This document shows positions 56,915 to 64,000 of a DNA stretch of 64,000 bases, piece after piece (position 1 is the stretch's first letter; every line of letters starts with the position of its first letter). The translations under genes were made by a program, and so were the position numbers. Under the pieces are notes generated by a model. It was not told the DNA's origin and made no database searches. It worked only from the letters and a program-made list of their open reading frames with translations. This stretch comes from Chrysemys picta bellii (Eukaryota > Chordata > Testudines > Emydidae): positions 27,979,011 to 28,043,010 of the forward strand of contig NC_088796.1 of assembly GCF_011386835.1 (NCBI RefSeq), in the 5' to 3' direction.

Positions 56915-57915
56915 TAACTAGGTGTACCACTGGTCAGAAAATATATACGAAAAATAATTATAATGGCTCGATGCCAAACTGGAAGGATGGTGGTCTCATA
57001 GGTATCTGTCCTGGGTCGGGTATTACTAGATATTTTCATTAATAACTTGGATAAGGCAGTTATGCTTATAAAATGTGCAGATATCAAGATGGGAGAGGCT
57101 GCAAACACTATGGAGGATAGGATTAGAATTCAAAATGATCTTGGTATACTGGAGAATTGATCTGACATCAACAAAATTAAAATCAATAAAGGTAAGTGCA
57201 AACTACTACACCGAGGCAGGAAAATGAGGATTAACTGGCTGGGCTTTAATAATGCAGAAAAGGATCTGAGGGTTATAGTGCTCACGGTGGTTAAATTGAA
57301 CATGCCAGTAATTTGATGCAGCTGTGAAAAAGGCAAATATCATTCTGTGGTGTATAAACAGGAGTGTCATATGTAAGACATGGGAGGTAATTGTCTCACT
57401 CTATTCAGCACTGGTGAGGACTCAGCTGAAGAACTGTGTCCAGTTTTGGGCATCATACTTTAAAAAAGATGTGGAAAAACTGGAGAGTCTCCAAAGGAGA
57501 GCAACAAAAATGATAAAGGTTTAGAAAACCTGACCTATGAGGAAAGGTTAAAAAGACTGGGCATTTTTAGTCTTGAAAAAAGAAGCCTGGGGGCAGCCCA
57601 ATATATTAAAGGCTGACACAAAGAGGATGATGATCAATTGCACATAGTGTCCACTGAAGGTAAGAAAAAAAGTAATCTGCTTAATCTGGAGCAAAGGTGA
57701 TTTAGGTTACATATTAGAAAAAACTTTCCAACCCTAAGGATATTTAAGTGCTGGAATAGGTTACCAAGGAAGGTTGTGGCATACCTGTCATTGGAGGTTT
57801 TTAAGAATAGGTTAAACAAACTGGGATGGTCTAGATATACTTGTTCCTGCCTCAGTGCAGGGGATGTGCTAGTTGTTCTTTGGAGGTTCCTTCCAGTCCT
57901 ACATTGCTATGATCC
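56915..57915 (+). mobile_element. CR1 LINE 3' kilobase, decayed
   Basis: The C-terminal RT/tail order is retained: AATAACTTGGATAAGGCAG (57043), AAATGATCTTGGTATACTGG, GAAAAGGATCTGAGGGTTAT, AAACTGGAGAGTCTCCAAAGG, AGGAAAGGTTAAAAAGACTGG, GGAATAGGTTACCAAGGAAGG, TGGTCTAGATATACTTGTTCC and TCCTTCCAGTCCTAC. The 66-codon frame at 57324-57524 (LYSALVRTQLKNCVQFWASYF) is the conserved CR1 C-terminal region. Many stops, an old copy. Confidence 0.88.
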
Positions 57916-58667
57916 CTTGGTTCAGTTTTTTACTATTTTTTACCAGTCTAGTTTTACATTTTCTGAATAACAAATCTTCCATCATTTCCCTTGGCAGAGT
58001 AATCCACACTTTAATATGCCTGATTGTAAGGAAGTTTGTCATGTTATTCAGCCTAATTATTTCCTTGTCTTAATTTTATCTAATTACTCTGTTATATTCT
58101 CTTGTACTATCCTAAATAATTCCTCTCCATTCTTAGTGATCATGCCCCCACCCCCTGAGATTTTACTTGGTTAAGACTTATGTCTGGAGAGAGACAGATG
58201 TTTCTGTTGGTCCATTGACGTCAATGGACATTTGCCAATTTACACCTGATGAGAATGGGTTTTAAAATTTTTCCTCATAAATCACTGCTTCAGCACCCCA
58301 ATCATTCTGGGGGGTTGTTTTGTTTTGTTCTACCTCTCCCCCCTCGCCCCCCCCCCCAGCCACCCAGTCATTCCAAATTCTGTGATCCACCTCTAAGAGA
58401 AGGTGGGTGGATGAGAGAGTGAGTGAGAGACATGGCTTTAAGCCACTTTTGTGCCACCTACTCCTGGGCTGTTCTGGGGCCTGGAGCTGTCCCTGGCGTA
58501 ATTTAGATAGGTTCCCATGGGATCCTAAATTATGGCAATCTCCCTGGGTTGCCCAGTGGGCTGTAGCATAGGCCAGACTCTCCACAGTGATGTATGAGGT
58601 GGCCTAACCTCTGATATGACCCTACCTTGCTCCTGGCACACCTTCTATGCCAGGGCTTGTGAAGACA
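57916..58667. other. Interval with no recognised feature
   Basis: Pyrimidine-rich tract with a C run (58340-58352). The 107-codon minus frame across it is compositional. No feature supported. Confidence 0.45.
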
Positions 58668-58669
58668 TA

Positions 58670-58857
58670 CACCTCTACCCCAATATAACGCAACTCGATA
58701 TAACATGAATTTCGATATAATGCGGTAAAGCATCGCTCCGGGGGGGCAGGGCTGCGCACTCCAGCGGATCAAAGCAAGTTCAATATAATGTGGTTTCACC
58801 TATAACGCAGTAAGATTTTTTGGCTCCCGAGGACAGCGTTATATCGGGATAGAGGTA
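58670..58857 (-). mobile_element. Tc1/mariner (Tigger-like) MITE, 188 bp, TA duplication
   Basis: TA at 58668-58669 and 58858-58859. Ends CACCTCTACCCCAATATAAC and ATATCGGGATAGAGGTA are inverted. GATATAAC(G/A)... repeats line the interior. Opposite orientation to 15936-16470 and without its tandem array. Confidence 0.88.
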
Positions 58858-58859
58858 TA

Positions 58860-59849
58860 CTTGAAGCTACAGCTAATGATTGCCTTCTGCAGTGCCTGCA
58901 CTGGGGGAATCCTCCCCCAAATAGATATGGGACTTTTAGGGACCCTTTACAGCCCTCTGGCCCTTTTACTTGGCTTAAAGTGGTTGGAGTAGGGCTGAGG
59001 ATCTCACTATCCATGTTATATAGAAGTTCCCACAACTAAAGGTGATTTTTCAGGTGCCATCTCAACAGAGTTGTATAAAGGGACTATCACTTCCTCGCTC
59101 CATTTTTATATGCATTCTAAAGCCATGCCATAGAAACTGGTCCAGAAAAAGGGAACAAAAATTAGCCAATGGGAGTTTCCGTGTGATGTGAGGAGAAGTA
59201 ACAGGAGAAATGACTAGATTGACCTTGGTTAGCTCTGGGATGTAGCTGGAAGGCATGACAACTACATGCTCTTGCCATAACTTTAGAATAGCTAAGACAT
59301 TTGCCTCACAGCTCAACAAACGCTTAGAACCCTGAGAATTAAAGCAGTTAATCATAGTTTTGTAGAAAGATGGATGAGAAATGTTATATGTACTCCATAA
59401 AAAAGTCATTTTGGAAAAAAATGACTGCCAACCAATATAACTCTTTTAAAATAGGCTCCTGTTATATCCTATTCATAAGGAATTTGGCAGACGTGTACTG
59501 ATCACACTGGAATTTATATAAAGGTAGCAAAGCTAGCCAATGAATTGCAACAGCCTTGTTTTTAAGTAATCAAAGCATGTATAGACATAGGGCCCAATCC
59601 AACATTTGTCTTGCACCCAAACTTCTCATTCACACCAGAGGAATTCAGAATTGTGGCAATATATCAAGGCCTTTTAAAAACCTATCAGCCTCCTGTAAAT
59701 GGAGGACATTTTACTCACATAATTCCAAGTCCAAACTTTCAAAACTGTCAGCCACTCCACAAAATTTGTCAAGCACCAGTTGCATAAATGCACCCTCCCT
59801 TTGCAGATGCAAAAGGGATAGTTGCATGAATAAGTCAGAACCAGACATA
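58860..59849. other. 1-kb interval with no recognised feature
   Basis: Minus-strand frames at 58796-59035 and 59062-59409 and the plus frame at 59556-59885 show no motif and are not supported as genes. Confidence 0.45.
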
Positions 59850-60245
59850 GGCCTGGTCTACACTAGGCGTTTATGTCGAAGTTAGCGCCGTTACATCGAA
59901 TTAACCCTGCACCCGTCCACACCGCGAAGCTATTTAGTTCGACATAGAGGTCTCTTTAATTCGACTTCTGTACTCCTCCTCGACGAGGGGAGTAGCGCTA
60001 AATTCGACATGGCCATGTCGAATTAGGCTAGGTGTGGATGGAAATCGACGCTAATAGCTCCAGGAGCTATCCCACAGTGCACCACTCTGTTGACGCTCTG
60101 GACAGCAGTACGAGCTCGGATGCTCTGACCAGCCACAGAGGAAAAGCCCCGGGAAAATTTGAATTTGAATTCCTTTTCCTGTCTGGCCAGTTTGAATCTC
60201 ATTTCCTGTCTGGACATCGTGGCGAGCTCAGCAGCACTGGCAACG

Positions 60246-60822
60246 ATGCAGAGCTCTCCAGCAGTGATGGCCGTGCAATCTCAGAATAGAAAGAGGGCCC
60301 CAGCATGGACTGATCAGGAAGTCTTGGATCTGATCGCTGTGTGGGGCGATGAGTCCATGCTTTCCGAGCTGCGCTCCAAGAAACGGAATGCAAAGATCTA
60401 CGAGAAGATCTCTAAAGACATGTCAGAGAGAGGATACAGCTGGGATGCAACGCAGTGCCGCGTGAAAATCAAGGAGCTGAGACAAGGCTACCAGAAGACC
60501 AAAGAGGCAAACGGACGCTCCGGATCCCATCCCCAGACATCCCGTTTCTACGAGGCACTGCATTCCATCCTAGGTGCAGCCGCCACCACTACCCCACCAC
60601 TGACCGTGGACTCTGAGGATGGGATATTGTCCACGGCCGGTTCCTCGGACATGTTAGCGGACGGGGAAGATGAGGAAGGAGATGAGGAGGACGAGGCAGT
60701 CAACAGCGCTTACAACACTGATTTCCCCGACAGCCAGGATCTCTTCATCACCCTTACAGAGATCCCCTACCAACCGTCCCCAGCCGTTAACCCAGACACA
60801 GAATCTGGGGAAGGATCAGCCA
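60246..60822 (+). CDS. Harbinger Myb/SANT-like DNA-binding protein, exon 1
   Basis: In PIF-Harbinger elements this second protein binds the terminal DNA and helps the transposase reach the nucleus. I chose the ATG at 60246 (MQSSPAVMAVQ). An in-frame ATG at 60159 would add 29 residues of ordinary leader-like text. Residues about 18-110 form the SANT/trihelix-type domain: RKRAPAWTDQEVLDLIAVWG, the KIYEKISKDM helix, then QCRVKIKELRQGYQKTKEAN. An acidic region follows (DGEDEEGDEEDEAVN). The exon ends after GGATCAGCCA at a consensus donor GTAAGT (60823), phase 1. Unspliced, the frame would stop at 60855-60857. The first exon is intact. Confidence 0.85.
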
Positions 60823-61817
60823 GTAAGTGTTGTAAACATCTAAACATTTATTTGTAACAGAACAGGAATATTAACCAAAACAACAATGGGTTTCTCATGA
60901 TTAGTTTGCCCTAGGCGCTTAACGTTTCAGTCCTGGGCAGTGCAACTATTGAAAAAAAATCTAACAATGTCCGGTTTTGCATGATTGTCCTGCCCAAGCC
61001 GCTCTACTGTTTAGTCACTGCTAGTGCAGCTAGAGTAAAATGCGGTCTATATGTCCGGGGATAGAGCAGAAATCCTCCTGGGACATCTCGATGAAGCTCT
61101 CCTGGAGGTAATTGGAAAGCCGTTGCATCAGGTTCCTGGGGAGAGCGGCCTTATTGGGTCCTCCGTAGTATGACACATTGCCGCGCCACGAGACAATCAA
61201 GTACTCGGGAATCATTGCTCTGCACAGCAGGGCGGCATACGGCCCTGGTCTTTGGAGGCTTTCCCGAAGCATTCTTTCTTTCTCGCTGTCTGAGATCCTC
61301 ATGAGGGTGATGTCGCTCATGGTGACCTGCTTTGAATTAGGTAGGGGAATGTTAGTGTTGGGACTGCTTGCCCGTTCCTTTACAGAACTGTAACCGCTGG
61401 TTTGCAGCCACGCGGTGGAGGCGGGAGAGGGGCAGCCTACAGGGATCGTTCCCGGGGACAGCCGCGAGGGGGTGGGACAGGGGCAGAGTTCCTGCTTGCC
61501 TGATTGCTGGCAGCAGGGACTGACATTGCTTTCAATGTGAAATGAGGCCATTGCTAATATTAAAGTTTTAAGCTGCCACAAGTCTACGGCTTACCATGTC
61601 TGCCTGCTACAGAAATTCCGGTGTCCTGCCCCGCTTCTCAAATCTGCTGTGCAAGACCCCAGGCACTGAATGCGAAGGCCGAGAATTCGACCTTGTGCTG
61701 AGTGCGCATGTGATAGGTGCTGTGCATGGTGCTTGTTCACAGAGAAAGACTATGTTCTTTGTTCACAACTACATTTATCTTTCTGAGGAATTCACTCCCT
61801 TTTTCCCATTCCCACAG
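60823..61817 (+). other. Intron of the Harbinger SANT gene (995 bp)
   Basis: GTAAGT donor at 60823 and a pyrimidine-rich CAG acceptor ending at 61817. It contains the antisense ORF 61030-61551. The intron call rests on matching phases (1 and 1) and continuous coding sense on both sides. Confidence 0.75.
61030..61551 (-). CDS. Unknown ORF, antisense within the SANT-gene intron
   Basis: A 183-codon frame is open on the minus strand (61581-61030). The first ATG is at 61551, and a later ATG at 61320 would give a 96-residue product. The N-terminal third is Pro/Cys/Ser-rich. The C-terminal ~95 residues look like a folded protein: DSEKERMLRESLQRPGPYAA, IPEYLIVSWRGNVSYYGG, then LMQRLSNYLQESFIEM and a hydrophobic end. 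I recognise no domain. It lies on the same strand as the transposase but downstream of its stop, so it would need its own transcript. It could be an accessory Harbinger gene, a captured host fragment, or a chance frame. The even, protein-like composition argues mildly against chance. Confidence 0.4.
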   Translation of the reverse strand: MASFHIESNVSPCCQQSGKQELCPCPTPSRLSPGTIPVGCPSPASTAWLQTSGYSSVKERASSPNTNIPLPNSKQVTMSDITLMRISDSEKERMLRESLQRPGPYAALLCRAMIPEYLIVSWRGNVSYYGGPNKAALPRNLMQRLSNYLQESFIEMSQEDFCSIPGHIDRILL

Positions 61818-62293
61818 CTACATCTGCGACTGTCTCACAACCTAGCCTGGCATCACACTCCCAGAGGCTAGCGCAGATTAGGCGTAGGAAGAAGAGGACA
61901 CGGGAGGACAGGTTCTCGGAGCTTATGGCCTGCTCCCGAGCCCAGGCAGCACAGCAGACCCAGTGGCGGGAGAACTTGTCCCAAATGCACCAAGCAAACA
62001 TGGATCGGTAGGAGAGGTGGCGGCAGGAAGACCAGCAGGCGACTCAAACGCTGCTTGGACTACTGAGGGAGCAAACGGACACGCTCCGGCGCCTTGTGGA
62101 TGTTCTGCAGGAACGGAGGCAGGAGGACAGAGCCCCGCTGCAGTCTATCTCTAACCGCCCTCCCCCGCCACCAAGTCCCATACCCACCTCACCCAAAGTC
62201 CAAAGAAGGAGGGGCGGCAGAGTCCGTGCTAACTCTCACTCCACCCCTGCAGAGAGCTCTAGTAGTAGAAGGCTCTCATTCCCCAAAATTTGA
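61818..62293 (+). pseudogene. Harbinger Myb/SANT-like protein, exon 2, with one internal stop
   Basis: The acceptor is TTTTTCCCATTCCCACAG, ending at 61817. Phase 1 from exon 1 (A) plus CT here makes a Thr codon and keeps frame 2 to a TGA at 62291-62293. The exon encodes a basic nuclear-localisation-like run (RRRKKRTRED), a Gln/Glu-rich helical stretch suited to a coiled coil (SRAQAAQQTQWRENL; QTLLGLLREQTDTLRRL), a Pro-rich segment, and a Ser-rich end. One TAG (62009-62011) interrupts it, the only lesion I see, so the copy is recent. AATAAA follows at 62365-62370. Confidence 0.75.
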
Positions 62294-62364
62294 AAAGTTC
62301 TTTCCTTCCCGCCTGACACAAGCCCCCGTCCAAGTTTCACCTCCCAGTTCCATGTGTAGTTGAT

Positions 62365-62370
62365 AATAAA
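62365..62370 (+). terminator. Poly(A) signal AATAAA of the SANT gene
   Basis: AATAAA 72 bp after the TGA of exon 2. Confidence 0.6.
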
Positions 62371-62912
62371 AAATACGTTTCTGTTAATTACTGTTTCCAT
62401 CATGTTCTTTTGGAGGAGGGGGGGAAGGGGGTTGGTAATTGGACAGGACAGTCACCTTTGGCAGGGTACATAGGCGTGGGCAGGTACAGCAGCAGGGCAC
62501 ATACACAGTGCAGTGACTAGTTACCCTGGTCAGTCTGGGAGGTGGTTTTCATGTTATGTGGTGGGGGGTGGGTTGCTCTGTGACTTTGTGGCGGGGAAGG
62601 GCAGTTACGGATCTTAAGCGGCGGTCCTTATCCTGGATCACAGAGCCACGCAGCAGGGGATCTGTAACCGTCCTCCCCCTGCCACAAAGTCACATAGCCC
62701 CCCCATACACACAGTCCCGATCAGGAGGGGTGACAGGCTCTGTTGAAACAACCAGTCCACCACAGTGGAGCCTGTCAATCCTTGAGTTTAGAAGCTTCAT
62801 TTGCGTCACTACACTACACCCGCTCCCCACCACAGTCTGCGTCCCAGTTTTAAAACATTCCCGCGAAAACAGTAATAAAGACAATGGTGTTCATTAACAA
62901 AGTAGAAGTGAT

Positions 62913-62918
62913 TTTATT
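62913..62918 (-). terminator. Poly(A) signal AATAAA of the transposase gene
   Basis: TTTATT on the + strand, AATAAA on the - strand, 115 bp beyond the transposase stop. Confidence 0.6.
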
Positions 62919-63032
62919 TCTAAACGTGTGTTGGAAGGGGGAGAAGGGGGTATGTAACTGGAGAGGATAGTCAACATTAACTGGGTAAAGAAACGGGGTC
63001 AGGTTCAGCTTCTCTGTACACTAACTTAAAAG

Positions 63033-64000
63033 TCACAGGTTACCCTGCTCAGTCAGGAACCTAGCTTTCAAAGCCTCCCGGATGCACAGCGCGTCCCGCT
63101 GGTCTCTTCTAATCGCCCGGCTGTCTGGCTGGGCGTAATCAGAAGCCAGGCTATTTGCCTCAACCTCCCACCCTGCCATAAAGGTCTCCCCCTTGCTCTC
63201 ACAGAGATTGTGGAGCACACAGCAAGCTGCAATAACAATGGGGATATTGGTTTCACTGAGATCACAGCGAGTCAGTAAGCTTCTCCATCTCCCCTTGAGA
63301 CGGCCAAAAGCACACTCCACCACCATTCTGCACTTGCTCAGCCGGTAGTTGAAGAGTTCTTTTTCACTGTCCAGGGCGCCAGTATAGGGCTTCATGAGCC
63401 AGGGCATTAGCGGGTAGGCTGGGTCCCCGAGGATGACTATAGGCATCTCCACATCCCCAACAGTTATTTTGTGGTCCGGGAAGTAAATACCTTGCTGCAG
63501 CCGTCTAAACAGACCAGAGTTCCTGAAAACACGAGCGTCATGAACCTTGCCCGGCCATCCGACGTAGATGTTCGTAAAACGTCCCCTGTGGTCCACCAGT
63601 GCTTGCAGCACCATGGAAAAGTAGCCCTTTCTGTTAATGTACTGGCTGGCCTGGTGGTCCGGTGCCAGGATAGGGATGTGAGTTCCATCTATGGCCCCAC
63701 TGCAGTTTGGGAATCCCATCGCTGCGAAGCCATCTATGATCTCCTCCACGTTTCCCAGGGTCACTACCTTTGGCAGCAGTACATCAACGATTGCCTTGGC
63801 TACTTGCATCACAACAATCCCCACGGTAGATTTGCCCACGCCAAAGTGGTTCGCGACTGACCGGTAGCTGTCTGGCGTTGCAAGCTTCCAGAGGGCTATG
63901 GCCACTCGCTTCTGGACAGTCAGGGCTGCTCGCATCCGGGTGTCATTGCGCTTCAGGGCAGGGGACAGCAACTCACAAAGTTCAAGGAAAGTTCGCTTCC
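63033..64000 (-). CDS. PIF-Harbinger DDE transposase (HARBI1-like), N-terminus beyond the window
   Basis: The frame is open from the right edge to the stop at 63033-63035, at least 322 codons, with no lesion. There is no need for the TTG at 63971 to be the start, because the frame continues upstream to 64000. Numbering from that TTG: a helix-turn-helix-like region at 36-55 (SYRSVANHFGVGKSTV), the first catalytic Asp in AIDGTHI (95), GYFSMVLQALVDHRG (117-130), the HDARVF block (144-149), the second Asp in ILGDPAYPL (183), and Glu in VVECAFGRLKGRW (219), giving a DDE triad. The AACCVLHNLCE end (about 250) is typical. The family usually has about 350-400 residues, so little is missing. It would cut at the element ends and insert at TTA/TAA sites. 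Confidence 0.93.
   Translation of the reverse strand, partial: KRTFLELCELLSPALKRNDTRMRAALTVQKRVAIALWKLATPDSYRSVANHFGVGKSTVGIVVMQVAKAIVDVLLPKVVTLGNVEEIIDGFAAMGFPNCSGAIDGTHIPILAPDHQASQYINRKGYFSMVLQALVDHRGRFTNIYVGWPGKVHDARVFRNSGLFRRLQQGIYFPDHKITVGDVEMPIVILGDPAYPLMPWLMKPYTGALDSEKELFNYRLSKCRMVVECAFGRLKGRWRSLLTRCDLSETNIPIVIAACCVLHNLCESKGETFMAGWEVEANSLASDYAQPDSRAIRRDQRDALCIREALKARFLTEQGNL

Larger units (their letters stand above)
62294..63032. other. Convergent 3' flanks of the two Harbinger genes
   Basis: Holds both poly(A) signals, AATAAA (62365-62370, + strand) and TTTATT (62913-62918, read AATAAA on the - strand), with GGGGGAAGGGGGTT-type purine tracts between. A near inverted repeat links TCACAGAGCCACG... 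(62638) and CACAAAGTCACATAG (62683). No gene supported. Confidence 0.6.
59850..64000 (+). mobile_element. PIF-Harbinger transposon, large two-gene copy, cut by the right window edge
   Basis: Left terminus GGCCTGGTCTACACTAGGCG (59850 on), the same GGYCTGGYCTACAC type of end as the MITEs at 2488 and 44283. Its 5' untranslated part holds TCGAATTAACCC and several TTCGACAT/ATGTCGAA palindromes. Gene content: Myb/SANT protein (+), an antisense intronic ORF (-) and a DDE transposase (-), with the transposase and SANT genes converging on 62.3-62.95 kb. The right terminus lies outside the window. The 3-bp duplication at the left cannot be verified without it. Confidence 0.88.

Noticed and set aside
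61596..61871. 91-codon plus-strand frame in the SANT-gene intron
   Set aside because: It crosses the splice acceptor in a different frame from exon 2 and has no domain. Taken as intron sequence.
63471..63860. 129-codon plus-strand frame
   Set aside because: Antisense shadow of the transposase.
1..64000. CRISPR array, operon or prokaryotic features
   Set aside because: No regularly spaced direct repeats, no Shine-Dalgarno-led gene strings, and all recognisable families are animal transposable elements.

Overview
The window looks like intergenic (or deep intronic) DNA of an amniote, most likely a turtle. That inference rests on the mix of repeats: CR1 LINE 3' ends finishing in an ATTCTATGA-type octamer, a tRNA-derived SINE of the chelonian CryI type, an old MIR, abundant Penelope-like elements (PLEs) with GIY-YIG endonuclease, hAT and PIF-Harbinger MITEs, and several endogenous retrovirus (ERV) LTR families. 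I found no host exon, rRNA, canonical tRNA gene or CRISPR array. Nearly everything recognisable is a mobile element or its debris, and the long gaps are AT-rich DNA with no feature I can name.

Layout. 1-1618: 3' half of a PLE (reverse transcriptase, then GIY-YIG). 1.8-5.2 kb: CR1 scraps and a Harbinger MITE. About 5.18-7.85 kb: 3' end of an ERV (env-like remnant, polypurine tract, LTR) interrupted by a PLE inverted dimer with a 13-bp target duplication. 9.18-13.05 kb: a second ERV bracketed by GACCC repeats, with a DNA transposon carrying a Cys-rich transposase-like gene (two frameshifts) inside it. 14-19.6 kb: reverse LTR, mariner/Tigger-like MITE with an internal 110-bp tandem array, two hAT MITEs, a decayed retroelement integrase fragment and another PLE inverted dimer. 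19.6-27.7 kb: no recognisable element. 27.7-33.3 kb: hAT MITEs, one of them a GC-rich 1.1-kb foldback, and a third PLE-type tail dimer. 34.9-49.4 kb: a dense mixture including a second GC-rich foldback, an LTR with a PLE inside it, a CR1 containing a SINE containing a Harbinger MITE, and a reverse solo LTR with perfect TSD. 52.8-58.9 kb: reverse LTR, decayed CR1 and a second Tigger-like MITE. 59.85 kb to the right edge: a large, young-looking PIF-Harbinger element.

How the parts work together. The Harbinger element has the two genes expected of an autonomous copy: a Myb/SANT DNA-binding protein on the + strand, in two exons joined by an in-phase intron, and a DDE transposase on the - strand that runs off the right edge. 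Both have poly(A) signals and they converge. An extra 183-codon ORF lies antisense inside the intron. Several short Harbinger-like MITEs in the window have similar ends and could have used such an enzyme. The PLE copies repeatedly carry an inverted partial copy of their own 3' tail at the 5' side, which suggests a regular product of their insertion mechanism.
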